Shown in pieces: positions 25,183 through 37,626 of a stretch of 64,000 bases of DNA. The position numbers and the translations under genes were made by a program. Each line of letters starts with the position of its first letter. Positions within the stretch are counted from its first letter, which is position 1. The notes beneath the pieces were generated by a model. The model did not search any database and was not told where the DNA came from. It worked only from the letters and a program-made list of their open reading frames with translations. The DNA is from Blastomyces gilchristii SLH14081 (taxonomy: Eukaryota > Ascomycota > Eurotiomycetes > Onygenales > Ajellomycetaceae), in assembly GCF_000003855.2 (NCBI RefSeq), contig NW_003101641.1:62001-126000 (forward strand), written 5' to 3'.

Positions 25183-27003
25183 TCAGCCTTGCACTTTACT
25201 CTGGTGTAGCAGCCAGGTCAGTAAATCCACCTTGGTAGCCACAGCCACCGGCTTCATAGCTCCGCTTTCATCCTTCTCCGTAACAACAGCGGCACTGTTC
25301 CATTCGAAAAAACGCTTTAATGCGCTCAGCGGAGTTTCTAGCGTTATTTCAATAAACTGGCGACGCTTCTCTGCGCCCGGCTCAGATTCAGAACGTGTCG
25401 AGCCAGCGAGGAGTTCTGGAGCAGACCGTGAGATATCTCTGGGATCTGTTACTACCTCTGACAACTTCGAGAAGTCAAACATCACATCGGAAACGGGACT
25501 GCTGCTCGTAGCTCTTCCGTGAGAAAGGCGGCTGAGGATATTTCCGAGAGTTACAAGACCAACCAAACGTCTCCCCGTAGGGGCAAGCACGGGTAATTGA
25601 TCGAAGCTTTTTTCTCTCATTACCTCGATGGCGGCTTCGCATGTGGAATTTGATAGGATTGTAGTAACTGGCTTTAATCTGAGCGCCTTAACTTTGGCCC
25701 CTGAGAATGGATCCTTTGGACCGCGTGGTTGCAACTCCGGTGATGGAGGCTCCGTCGGCGGGACCTCTGGAAGTAGATCATTCGCCGCAAGCCAGTCATC
25801 ATCCGCAAACTAAAGGGTAATCAGTACCATTCATATCGACACCACATCCTAGGGCATAATGTAAAAAAGGAAATACCTTGGTCAGATAGCTTCGAATGCT
25901 ATCAGGGAGAACAACAACGATAACGTCATCCTGAGTAAAATTGAAGTCTTTGGCTGCCTTTGCAAGACCGGCAATCGCACTTCCACTACTCCCACCAACG
26001 AGAAGGCCCTCTTCAGCTATCAGCCGTCTGGCATACTGGAACGACTCCCTGTCACCCGTCTTATACCATTTGTCAATAGTACTACGGTCCAGCACATCAG
26101 GAATGAAGTCGTAACCGATGCCTTCTACCTTGTATGGCTCGTTCATGTGCTCCTCGTTCAAAATTTCCGGTAACGCGAGGACGGAGCCGTGAGGGTCCGC
26201 CGCAATGACTTTGATATTGGGATTGTACTTCCTTAGACCACGGGCAACGCCAGTAATCGTACCACCTGTCCCCGCTCCTGCTACCACAGCCTTGATCTTG
26301 CCTTCAGTTTGGGTCCATATTTCCTCCGCTGTGCCATATTCGTGCGCGAGTGGGTTATCTTCATTTCCATACTGGTCTAAAATGTGGGCGTTTGGTAATT
26401 CCTTCTCCAATCGCTTTGCGACACCGATGTGAGATTCTGGAGAGTCGAAGGCGGCTTCTGTTGGTGTTCGGATAATTGTGGCACCCAATGCACGCAGAAC
26501 GGAAACCTTTTCAGCGGACATCTTCTCTGGGAGAGTGATTATAGTTTTATAACCTGCCGGTGTATAACGTAAACCGTTAGAGAGCTGGGACAACCGATCG
26601 ACAGAAGGAGTACACGCGACTCAGGATTACAACTCACCTTTCACTGCAGCAACAAGAGCAAGTCCAATACCCCTAATCACCAATTGTAGTCAGTCAACCG
26701 ATCTTAATCCAATTGGCTCCAGCCAACATGGGCATATCCGGTTATCACTCACGTATTTCCACTTGTAGGCTCAATCAGCGTATCACCTGGCTTTATTCTT
26801 CCCTTGCGCTCGGCCTCCTCAATCATGCGCAGTGCAATCCGATCTTTGACACTACCCCCCGCATTGAAGTATTCCAATTTAGCATAAACAGTCGCTTTGA
26901 TACCCAGACTCTTGGGCACCTTGTTGAGGCGGACTAGCGGGGTATTGCCGATTTGTTGCGTGATGGATTCCATCACCACTGGAGGGTTCGTTTTGGTAGA
27001 CAT
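25183..27003 (-). CDS. Cystathionine beta-synthase
   Basis: A PLP enzyme that condenses serine and homocysteine to cystathionine, the first step of transsulfuration to cysteine; cytosolic. Four exons: 27003-26753, 26672-26638, 26553-25877, 25809-25183, total 529 aa, close to the yeast enzyme. Donors are GTGAGT, GTGAGT, GTATTT; acceptors TAG, CAG, TAG; all keep frame. Exon 1 holds [10 protein letters not shown], the PLP-lysine motif GGSVKDR and PTSGNT. The 35-nt exon 2 adds [11 protein letters not shown]. Exon 3 has the phosphate-binding GAGTGGT and GGSSGSA. Exon 4 carries two CBS domains (about 362-415 and 472-525): [20 protein letters not shown] with [12 protein letters not shown], and [18 protein letters not shown] with VDLLTWLL. 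There is no heme-binding N-terminal extension, as in other fungi. The C-terminal pair of domains distinguishes it from cysteine synthase. Start context ACAATGTC. Yeast orthologue CYS4. Confidence 0.95.
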
Positions 27004-27587
27004 TGTCGCGGGGTGTAGATATGAGTGGACAATGAAACTGAGAGAGAGAGAGAAGGGCGAGAAGTAACGGAGGACGGAAAAAGTAAAGAAAAAGGTAGAA
27101 TAGTTAGAGCGAGGTATGCCACCTTAGGTGAAGCAGGGCGGGTGTTGCCGATAATAACGGAGGTGTTTTTTTCGGCCTTCAGCAAAACTTCAGATGGGGC
27201 CGGACTGCCCTAGCTCGCCGATGCAAACCGCTTTGTGAAGTCAAGCATGAGAAAAGTATGTAAGAGGGGAACTCCAACATCTCAACAAGGTCATAATATT
27301 TCTAGAAAGGAGATAAAGATAAATCACTGCGACTGAATGCCTATACGTGGTCATCCTGAATTAAATGTATGTGGTGATGTGGCAATGCTCGCTTTTTCAC
27401 AACTTTGTCTGAGCTAAAAAGGCTATTTTGAAGGCATATTATTGAAGGGTGTATGTGGAACTTCAACGATTTCATTGATATCAAATAAGTCACTCGGAAT
27501 GAGTTAAATACATGGATACAAATTTGCGGTCCTTCTACATCGCACATCGGATGCTGCTCAGCTCTATGGTCAACCAGCCGATACAAT
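27004..27587. other. Intergenic region between CBS and hydrolase genes
   Basis: Contains the presumed CBS promoter (minus strand) with an AGAGAGAGAGAGAG run near 27,040-27,054, and the 3' flank of the hydrolase. Short open frames here overlap both strands and show no domains. Confidence 0.6.
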
Positions 27588-28691
27588 CTAAGATACTAAC
27601 CCATCAATGAATGCCAGTAGGTCCTGAAGAAGTTGTTCACGATGCGTGATATACAGGCCTGTCAAGGGACGAAATTGATTAGCAAAGGAGGGATACAAAA
27701 GATGAAATACCAATTACAACATTGGTTGGAAATAAAAGAATGAGACAAATGATTCACGCACCATGAGCACCCGACTCATACTTCCTGGCCACCGTCCTGG
27801 GAATCATATCCTTGATGATTTGGGTGCTGGACTCATAGGGACAACCCATGTCCTGATCTCCATGAACGCACATGATGGGAACATCAGTTTCCGCACCAAG
27901 TTTTCGCAAGCGGTCCGTGAAATCCACGCTCGTGATGATCTGGACACAGCGCTCGATGGCGAGGGAATCGGCCTGGGCAACAATGCCTTCCACCCGGCGG
28001 AGCGTGCATTCTGATACTTTGCGGTCTGACGAGAGTACAGCTAGTGATAGCGGGAGAGCTTCATGGGTGTAATCAGCCCGTGAAGCACGGAATCCTTCGA
28101 CAATCGATCCCCACACCTCGCGCGATGGTGCCGTAGGGTTTTCCGGAGTGTTCAGGGGAAATGGAAGTGCGGGACCTATCCAGAAGAATCCCTATATATA
28201 TCGACCGTCCGTTCGTGTTAGTGAAATTATCGTAAAACTTGCTAATTGCTAATGGGAATGTTTCGACATACCTTGCAGTTACTTCTGACATATTCGCTGC
28301 GCTCGTACGCCAGCAGAGTTTCTCCTGGGCCCATACTGGCTGCCACAAATACAAAAGGCCGGATATCAAGTTTCTCCAATAGATAGACCGTGTCCTGAGC
28401 GAAGACGTCATAGTCTATCTGCTCCTTGCCCGGTTCGGCACCGTTCCAGTCACTCTGACCGAAACCACGGCGATCAGGGGCAATGCATCTGAATCGATAA
28501 GTCTCGCAAAGGGGTAGAGTCTGTTGCTCAAACATCAGCGAAGACATTGGCCATCCATGGATGAATACCAGTGCGGGCTTCTGTTTGCCTGCATAGGTTT
28601 TGTCCACTCTGAATGGCGGGGGATTGCTTGTAGGTTGGTAATCCCTATAGAAGAGCTCGGCTCCGTCAAAAGGGCTGGTGAAGCGAGGCAT
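27588..28691 (-). CDS. Alpha/beta hydrolase family protein
   Basis: A soluble hydrolase or haloperoxidase-like alpha/beta-fold protein; substrate unknown. Three exons, 28691-28272, 28191-27762 and 27658-27588, give 306 aa. Donors GTATGT and GTGCGT, acceptors TAG and CAG; frame is kept. The oxyanion motif HGWPMSS is at about residue 45. APDRRGFGQSD follows, then the nucleophile elbow VAASMGPGE with Ser in AxSxG rather than the usual GxSxG. The catalytic acid is likely in VHGDQDMGCP, and the catalytic His in ESGAHGLYITH, at the exon 2/3 junction. Exon 3 supplies the last helix REQLLQDLLAFIDG. No signal peptide or membrane segment. Head-to-tail with CBS but no functional link is evident. Enzymatic class cannot be decided from sequence alone. 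Confidence 0.88.
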
Positions 28692-29660
28692 GTTAAGGTA
28701 GCAATAAAAGCAATAGATGATTATTTGGTATTCTCTGGGTGCTGGAAATCGTTTTGATATTGAATTACTCGTCAGCTTTGTGAGGAAACAGGGGCGATAT
28801 CAGCAGCGGTGTGGAGTTGGCTTTCATAATATATTCTTGCGACGATGTTAAATACAAAATATAACGAGCGCAACTGTTGGCTTTCGTTATTTAAGGTCAT
28901 GTTTCAGGCAGATGCCCATGTGTATTTTGCACGTCAACTCTTTGGCAAGCACCAGTTGGTTCCCCGCGCAGTAGTTAAATATACGAGATTCCGTCCTCAC
29001 ACCTCATAACGTTATGGCTAGAAAGACCAGTACGGAAGACTTTTCACCATAGAAACTCTCAACCACCACAACAAAATTGTGGATTTGGTGGCTTAAGGGA
29101 TACGAGCGATGATGTGATAGAGTTCTTCTGTTGAAATATGCAAAGGTTGAATGGAGTCAAAGGCTGTCGGTAGTTAAAGAATTGGTTTCTGGTTGTTCAT
29201 TCATTTCAACGCTCAAGTATGAGTTGATTGATAGCACAAGAAACTGCTGACTTTTGCGTCCTATTCCAGACATCAGCAATTTCAGCTGAGCGGCTTTGAC
29301 CCAGCTTCAACCTTTTTTTCCTTTCTAGGAACTGGGATTGAGCGGTTTATCCCTTAATGTAACGATTTAGCCGGGGTTAGTTTCGGGGGGTTTGCGCCGC
29401 GCTTTGTTTTCAGCAATCGTTCGCCATGCATCCTTCTGGCCATCATTGGATCACAGCTAACGTTAGGCATAGTAATCACTAACATATGTACGGAGTAATG
29501 GATATAACGTAGCTGTAGGTGGGAAAGATTGATCCTTCTATGATTATGGGAGCAGCTAGCTACGTTATAACGTGACTCACCACCCAACAAACTCATCCAC
29601 CCAACGAACTCCAAAAAGCACTTTATAGAGCTGTTAATTTTCAACCATAGCATAACAATG
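28692..29660. other. Intergenic region, right edge of the gene island
   Basis: Promoter side of the hydrolase gene and then unassigned sequence. A 99-codon minus-strand frame (29354-29653) has no recognisable domain. Base composition changes abruptly to AT-rich at about 29,660. Confidence 0.6.
29504..29568. repeat. Inverted repeat, 11-bp perfect arms
   Basis: ATAACGTAGCT at 29504-29514 is mirrored by AGCTACGTTAT at 29558-29568, loop 43 nt. It could be a small transposon remnant or a chance hairpin. Confidence 0.6.
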
Positions 29661-29663
29661 CAA

Positions 29664-29709
29664 TAAGATATTAATAAAATATCTTAATGCACACGAGCCT
29701 CTGTGTGCA
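29664..29709. repeat. Two adjacent hairpins at AT/GC boundary, candidate Helitron 3' end
   Basis: TAAGATATT/AATATCTTA arms at 29664-29672 and 29678-29686, and TGCACAC/GTGTGCA arms at 29688-29694 and 29703-29709, all perfect. Helitrons carry a hairpin near the 3' end, and for the minus-strand Helitron downstream this is the expected side. A canonical CTRR terminus is not evident. Confidence 0.4.
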
Positions 29710-31362
29710 AAGATGTTGCAGAGCTAAGCTCAAAACAGAAGGCCCTGCAAGATTGATTTTACAGCTTATTATTAATAATAATAGAAGGGATAGAACTGTA
29801 AAAACATATAGAGATTCATTTTTCAGTGCAAAAGCATCAGCTAACTAAGCAAGGAAAAAAACAAAAAACACTTCACTCTGCCCTGCTGACTCATATGTCA
29901 TTCTCAAGAACAGTTTGAGTGATCTGAAAAAGGCTTGTAATAGTTCTGAATTTGGTCTTCAGAACTGCATTCTTCTTGCACAGAGTCTCATTTTCAATAT
30001 AAAGAGTCAAAATCTCAATATCACAATCATCAACTGACTCAATACTTACTGTCTGTTTTTTCAAGATTCTAGTCTCTGTATTCTCAGCTGCAGAGTACTT
30101 CTTGAATGAACTTTTCTTCTTAACTTTCTTTCTCTTTTCATTCTTCTATTTCTTTTCTTTCACTTTATCATTCTTCTTACTGACATTGACTATATATAAC
30201 TATTAGTTAATTGTATTAAAATTGATATATTTCATATTGAAAAGTGACTCACTTCTATGATAAGAGTAGTAACTTTCAGTGCTATTATAATAATAACTGA
30301 TACAAGCTTTATAACATTAATTCAGAGCACTGAGATAGATGATAAAAGAGTCTTCTCTTCTAATACAGTGACTGTAGAGAACTGTAAAAACAGCACTATG
30401 AGATTATAGAAGAAGAACTTTATAATTTGTATTGATTTTTATATTAATCTGATAACTCTTTCATAAGACTGACTTATAAGTATAAAGCAATTTGATGAGA
30501 GTCTGTAGCTTCTTTAACAGCTTCTCAGACATTCTTTCAGTCAAATGAGTCAACAGTTGACTTGATAATCTAGAACTGACAGACACAGCAGAGACAGACG
30601 CAGACATAGATACAGAACTGAGAATGAGATTAACAGCTGATAGCTCAGCAGACTGAACAAGGTTATTAAGAACTGTGCTGACTGTTAGAATTGCAATTTT
30701 CATCATTTTAAGAATCTTACTTACAATAAACATGTTTTGAAATATTATTTTCAATTATAATAACAGTATTGATGATTTTTTAAACTTCTGATAAATTAAT
30801 AGAGATAAATAACATGATTTCTGAAAAAAAAAAAAACAGCTGATAGAGATGAGAGATGAGAGATAAGATAAATTCTTCAAAGAGAAAGAGAATACTCTGA
30901 GATTCATTTACTTTCTCTTATACATGTGTTGATAGCTGTAAGAATTCAATATCTCTTATCACATAATACAATACAGATCTTAATAACACAGGCCTTAGAA
31001 GATTCTTGATCTCTCAGATTAAAAATATTATTATATTAAATCTAGACTGTATAGATCAATATTCAGATTATTTTAATATCTTTTATAGACTGCTAACTGC
31101 TCATTCTCAGATTCAGTGATTATAATAGAATTAACTGCAATAGATTTATTAAATTCAATGATTGAATTCAGTGAATCTGCAAGTAGAACAGATGAAAAGA
31201 ATGATAGAACAGAGAATGAAGAACTTGTAGTAATAAAGAATGAGTGAATGAGCAGATTAAATATGAACTATGAAAAAGATGAAATAAAGAGCAGATGAAG
31301 TTATATAGAATATAGATTAGCAGAGATCTACAAAAAGAAAAGAAATATAACTTAGTTATCTA
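29710..31362 (-). mobile_element. AT-rich tract downstream of Helitron helicase, with unidentified coding-like pieces
   Basis: Minus-strand frames at 30754-30461 (Ser/Val-rich, then RMSEKLLKKLQTLIKLLY) and about 30,190-29,890 (a Lys-rich stretch, then ILTLYIENETLCKKNAVLKT, coiled-coil-like) look like parts of a second Helitron-borne protein, but I recognise no family. Probably the 3' portion of the element. Confidence 0.4.
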
Positions 31363-34300
31363 TTAACTTTGATATCTTGTATAATCAATCTCATGCATCT
31401 GCATGCTTCTGCTTACTTCACTATCAGGCTGATGAAATCTGAAATAATCAAAGAGTTGTTCAAATAGAAGATCTTGATATATTTTAACCTGTGAAACCAC
31501 AACATATGTGAGACCAGCCTGAAATTTAGTCTTGAAAATATTAAGAACAGTCTGATCAAGTGATAATTCTTGAGATTTATAAACAGTAATAATATATGCA
31601 ACTGTAATAGAGAACTGTGTGTGACTGCAGACTTGATTAATATGAGAAAAGTCATAACAGCTGCAGAAGATAGGCACAAGTTTAAGATTCTCTCATTTCA
31701 AATAAGCAGAGCTGTCATATTTGTCAAAATTAATTAGCAGTGTAAATGAAGAATCTTGACAGAGATTCTTCACATCTGAACTTTATACAATATTATGAAA
31801 AGTCTTAAGAGCACTGTTAACAAGGCTGCAGTCTGTTCAAATATTCTGTAGAAGTATGATTTAACAGCTGATAAAGAGAGAAAGATTCTGATAAAGATTG
31901 TCAGTCTTATCAGAATCTAACTGAGAAGTGTCTATATCAATATTTATAACCTGAATATTAATAACAGGTTGTTTATGACTTCAAATAGCATTATTATTAT
32001 AGGCATGAATATAATGCTTCTTTGTATAAATGTGAATTGTATTCTCAAAGACTGAGACTTCATGAGGGATAAGAGTCTGCACACACTTTGAAAGAAACTC
32101 TCAATCATTCAGAGTTAACTGATCAAGATGAAGATTTTTCAAGATCTTACAGAACTGACAGCTGATGACATCTTCACTCACTTATTATTAAATCACAGTA
32201 AGTTGAATGATTTTACTAAAAGTCAAGTAGATTTGATAGCTCTGAATGTCTTCTTTATAATCAATACATTCATTATAATAGAGTGAAGTTTGAAAAACAG
32301 ATAAGAGCTGATAGAAATCTTCACTGAGAATGATACTGAGATTATTAAAATGAGCATTCTTGTGAGAGAATATGTAATGACAGGCCTGATTAATTCATGA
32401 AAGTTGCTGTAAATCAATCATTGACTTTTCATCAATTAACAGATAGTGAACATCCTTAAAAAGGGCCTGCAAAGATCAAAGATTTTGAGGGTTGAGTGAT
32501 TTATATGATATATTCTTATGTATGAGAAGTCAAAATAATGCATATAAGATTCAAGTGTTAATGAAGTAAGCAGCTACATCAGTTGACATGGCTTGAATAA
32601 TTGAGGTTGAGAGATCTTGAGCCTCTGCAAGATTTTGAAGAGTTGTAGATAAAATCATAATCAGATAAGTTTTATCAGTGTCATCTTTACTATCTAGATT
32701 AATTAATAAAGGATCTGAAGATCTGCTGTTAAGAATCTCAGTATAATGATAGAGAATAGTGTTATGAAGAAGATGTTGATCAGGGCCTAGAGTCTTGAGT
32801 GAGTCATATTCATGAAGAGTAGTATCTGCAGAGAAGTCAGCCTTTATATTATTTTAAAATTCAGTGTCAAGATTGATATAAGTGTCAACATGAGAGCTTC
32901 AATCATAGTTGAAATCTAAGAACTGATGACCAAGCTGTTCACAGTTTCAGGTGTCAATGAGGCCATCATTATCACACTGTGGGTTTTGATAGATGAGTAA
33001 TACTCAAGAGAGATCAAGCTTCTCTTCATCATTCTGATCATCTTCAAACTCAGGTTCTGATTCTGACATATCTTCATCATAGACATCAACTGAGTAATTA
33101 TGAGAAAGACAGTAATAATTAAAGACCTCTGTAAAAGAGAGTCAAGAAGTGAAGAGATCAATAATCTTGAGATCTTCAATTTAATAAAAAGAGTGATGAA
33201 GAAGAAGTTTGACACAAGCATAGTTCTCTGAATCAGTTTCAAACTGATAAACAGAAAAGTAGATCAACACTCAGGATTTTATATGAAGATTTCTCTTAAT
33301 TTGATGACTGTGAGAAAAGATTTAAAGAAATTCAAGAAATGAAAGATCTTCAAATTCAGTTGACTGCTGCTTATATTTTTTTAAAAAGAATGAACTACAT
33401 TATAATTCATCAGATTCAAGAATATAGCTATGACAATATTGAGATTTGAGCTGATAATCAACTGCAATTGACTTGTGAGAACTCATTTGTAAAGAAAGAT
33501 TTAAAAGAAGATGATAAATCTTCTAAGCAGATCAATCACACTCATCAATGAGCTGATTCATAAGTTTAATAACTGTAGAGAGCAGTGAGTGACTTGAACT
33601 AACTCTTGAAATCACTCATTGAACAATCTGATGATAGGATTCTATGTCTGTTTCAGCCTTGACAATGTACTTAGACAGATAATTAAGAATGGCACAGCTG
33701 CTAGTGCAGAGAACAATGTCAGTATTTACTAGCCAGCTAACTGTAATCAATCTGTTATAGTTATTGAGAATTGAGTTGTTACAATGAGAATGCAGCTGAT
33801 AATATCTACTATTCAAAGATTTGAGAATAGCACAGTTAGTTCAGCATTCATGTGAGAAGTGAAATCAGTAACATAGATTATCAGTGACCTGATGTTTACA
33901 AATGCAGTACTTTTCACTACAGTGATGATATTGAACACAGTTGAGAACTGCAGATAAATGTTCAATGACATTCATCTAATCAGAATGACTGAGGAAAAGG
34001 AATGACTGTGCATCTTCAGACTGAGTGTGATTAAGCTCAGAATTCTCAGTTATAATAATGATGTCTCAGTAGTCAGCAAAGGCTTGATGAGAGTCTTCAT
34101 CTATATCAAGTTCAGGATTCAGCACATTCTTACATTAAAATACACTATATGAGTGCACTGATTCATGATCTTGTCACTCATAATGAGTTCAGTGATCTAG
34201 GATTTTGAAATTCAGATCTAGAATCTTTTCCTTGAAGATTGTAAGTTATAGATGCAAGTAATATATGACTATAGTGAAATAGTCATGAATACTATCTCTT

Positions 34301-36210
34301 ACAAACTTCAACCTCTCAAGATCAGTGCTGTGCTTTTAAATAATATAGTCAGAAAAGTGATGCATCAGATCATTTCAGTGATGATCTGTGACTGAGAGAG
34401 TAAGAAATAGATGTGAAGATCTGATATTTTGAACATAGACTTATAGCTGATGATATTTTATATCTTAAAAAGAATGAGTTTCATGAAGACTCTCTGCAAA
34501 CTATGTAAGTGAATTCAAAATCATAGCAGATTGTGAAGTGTCAGCAGTAAAAGCAGTCTGTAGCTTCTCTAGAGTGAGATTCTTAATAAGAGAGTCAGTT
34601 TGATTGTAGAAAAAGCAGTCCTGATTATTAATCTATCTATGAAATAGAGAATTGAAAAGAACATATTGAAAACAGCTATAATGAGCAAAGCAGCTATCAT
34701 GATATTTAAGAAGAAACTGCATGTAATCTGCAAGACTAATTATTCTTTATCTAGAGAGAATGAATTCAGCTTCATCTTGTGAGAAAAGTATTGAAAAGAT
34801 CTAAGAAAAGAGTGAATGAGTGTTGTTAAACTTACTAAGTAATGTATTATAGATCAAAGACAGAGTGAGATGATCAATCTATTCTTACTGTGATATTTCA
34901 AGTTCATGATGAAGTTACTCAACTTCAGACTGTGAGATCAAAAGATCTGAAACATCAGAGTATTCAGATAAGATATTCAAGTTATCAAGGTTTAAATAAT
35001 TCTCATTCTCAATAGCTATTAATTCTTGTTTATCAAGCTTGTGAAAAGAAATCTGATCAGAGACATCTTTATTTTCAGATAACTGATTTTAAGTCTCTTC
35101 ATCAATTACAATATTCTGATAATCAGAATGATTTTTATAGAGATAGATTAGTCATTGAGTAATAGTTTCTTTACAAACTATGAAATCTTGATGAAACTGA
35201 TATTACAAGCAGGGATCTGCATTTGAATTTAAAGACTTTAATATAATAACATCAAGATTCTTAGAAAGAAGTGAGAGAGTGTTATAAACACAGTCAGTGT
35301 CTCTAAGAAAGCTAACAACATGATCTTTATACTTATACTGATGTTCTCTGACTTGATGAACCTCAATGAAGACATGCATGTGTGAAATTAACATCTCTTC
35401 AACCTGACTGAGAACAGAGAGATCTGAATCAAGATCATCAGAATCAAGGTTATTCTCTTGAGAGAATAAAAACAGCTTATCAGACAGCTGTCTTAAATTA
35501 ACAGCATAATAATGAGTATAAATATCATCTTGAAGATTCATTCTAAATCAGTGAATTCAACAACAGCTACAGATCTTCATCTGTAAATCTTTAAGTATGT
35601 GATGAAATTCCTGCATATACTATCAATTATCAGAATTAACAGCTGAATCTATAAGATAAGTAGAACTCTGAGAGTTCATCAGAGAATCTGAGATAATTAC
35701 AGTCTGTAACTGATTATATTTCTGAAGAATTATAAGAGCTTCTATATTTGATATATCAATTGAGCTTTCAGATTATATAGAGTGCTGAGATGTTAAGAGA
35801 CTGTTAACTCTTCTATTAAGTTAATTAATAAATAAATCTGCAGAACTCTGAGAAACAGAACTTTGAGAAGTTGAGAGTAAGAAAAATAATATAAAAGATG
35901 TCTGCAGCAGAAGCATGCCTGTAAAAGTGAAATGAGATTGACTTGAAAATGAGTTGAATAATGACACAGATAATTGATGAAAGGTTGAAGAGAGATCTGC
36001 AGAACTAGAAGATGAATTAATTATCAAAGATAACAGCTGCAGCTGTTTTCTCAATTGAGTTAAGAATAAAGTTGATAAGAGATGTTTTCTATAATGTCTG
36101 ATAACACAGTAAGCTCTTTGAATGATAATTTTCTTTTTACAGACTACTGTTAATGAAGATGCATCAGAACTATGAATCTCACAGTGATAAAACTTAATCT
36201 TAGATGACAT
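31363..36210 (-). mobile_element. Helitron (RepHel) remnant, RIP-degraded
   Basis: Fungal Helitrons encode one large protein with an N-terminal DUF6570-like part, a Helitron-like Rep domain and a Pif1-type helicase. Here the minus strand gives, in order, an N-terminal Ser-rich piece (36210-35821) and a DUF6570-like piece (35541-35203) with VEEMLISHMHVFIEVHQVRE and YKYKDHVVSFLRDT. A long region of broken frames (35.2-33.2 kb) should hold Rep. Helicase sequence runs to the C-terminus at 31677-31363, which reads VAYIITVYKSQELSLDQ and FQAGLTYVVVSQVK, matching the last Pif1 helicase motifs. I could not locate the HUH motif or catalytic tyrosines in Rep. Frameshifts and stops are numerous. Confidence 0.82.
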
Positions 36211-36880
36211 GTCTGTTGCAATAGACTGTTCACAGGCTCAAGAGACTGCTGTTGATTGCATGAAGTATTAACATGTCTGAGATGATGAGAGAAGTTCAGG
36301 CTCATTTATCACAGAATCTGTGACTATAGAAGAATCTGGTTTCACTGCATGCATCTGTTTACAGTTCTACACAGTGTAAAGAGATAATCAGTGATAGAAA
36401 AGGTGTAATGAGAGAAGATTACAATACCTGAGTTCTCTGAGTGCAGCATTGAAGGCAGACAGCTGTAGAAGTAGTAGAACACTGTAAAGAAATGAATTGG
36501 TCAAGAGACTGGTTTTGCAAGCAGCGAACACAGGCTTTTGACGCGTTATTCATTCTTGAGAATCTATGAGAGGTGGTTGATCAGATGCATTATCTATTCA
36601 AGAATCTGTACGGAGTAGGTAGTTGATGAGATGTGTGATCTATTATTCAAGAATCTGTACGGAGTAGATGATATGGTTGATAAGATGAAAGATGAACGCG
36701 TTGTGAGCGTGTAGAAGAAGTCATAGTGCAATGTCATGAAATTGTGCTTCACTTAATTCTACATTAATCAGTGAGCTGTATTCACGCCAAGAACCTTAAA
36801 AAGGAAATTCTTCACTTTTAATGACCAGGGTTTTCATCATATATTTGCTTCGCTTCGCTCCGCAAATTAATTATTAAAGA
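36211..36880 (-). mobile_element. Probable Helitron 5' region
   Basis: Upstream of the Rep-helicase frame on the minus strand. Less mutated islands occur (TTTTGACGCGTTATTC near 36,537). It holds a direct repeat of TATTCAAGAATCTGTACGGA at 36595 and 36644 (49-bp spacing) and a purine/GC-rich TTGCTTCGCTTCGCTCCGC at 36,848. This last may be close to the element terminus; the exact end is not determined. Confidence 0.45.
36595..36666. repeat. 49-bp-spaced direct repeat
   Basis: Two identical 23-bp copies at 36595-36617 and 36644-36666, each containing TACGGAGTA; that 9-mer also occurs at 29,489. Confidence 0.85.
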
Positions 36881-37317
36881 TTAAAACTATATACAGAATA
36901 CATCATATAAATATATATGATTAATTCAGAGAACAGTTGCTTGACCTAATAATTCACCTGAAATGTGAAACTCATGATTTTGAAATGATTGAATCAGATC
37001 ACAGTGTAGAAGATGTCAGAGAAGGAATATTATTTAATTTCATTAGAGAGATCTGTATGTAATACTTATTACTGCTTTCAGAGAATTGTATAGAGCTTCT
37101 ACAGTGTTTAAGCTCACTGTTAATCTTCTTATAGATCTTTTGAGATCTTTATAAATATCTGCTTTACTAACTGTGCTTTATAATATTTAGCAGTATATTC
37201 TTTCTTCTCTTTTTACAGTTAAAGCTTTCATTTATCTCACTGTTACTTCTCTATAAGATGTTTAGCTACAGCTGCAGCTTTGATCTTCTCACAGTATTAA
37301 GCAGTTTCTAATTATTT
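36881..37317. other. AT-rich sequence, nothing recognised
   Basis: Left flank of gypsy copy 2. No family resemblance in six frames. Confidence 0.5.
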
Positions 37318-37626
37318 TATAAGAGGTCTACGCCGAATAGATCAGTATAATATTTATAGATCTTATATAACAAAGAGAAAAATGTTAGAGAAGAAAAGAA
37401 AGAGAAAGTGTGAGAATCAGTGATCAGAGTGAATATTTATACATGTATATGATAATGTACATAGTGAAGCTTCAGGGCGGAAGAATCTATATATATTTAT
37501 AACAGCTGAGAATCAGTGATTGAGAATGACTGAGAATCAGAGTGTATACATTTGAGAATAAAGTAATTGAAATCTGTGAAGTGTAATGAAATAGTCTATA
37601 TCATTGATCAGATGCAGTCTGTTATA
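37318..37626 (-). repeat. LTR (3' LTR of gypsy copy 2)
   Basis: 309 bp, homologous to the LTRs of copy 1; terminal dinucleotides are eroded by transitions (TA...TA). Confidence 0.9.

Noticed and set aside
25115..26432. Plus-strand frames within the CBS locus (25115-25522, 25628-25813, 26205-26432)
   Set aside because: Antisense to cystathionine beta-synthase exons with conserved motifs on the minus strand.
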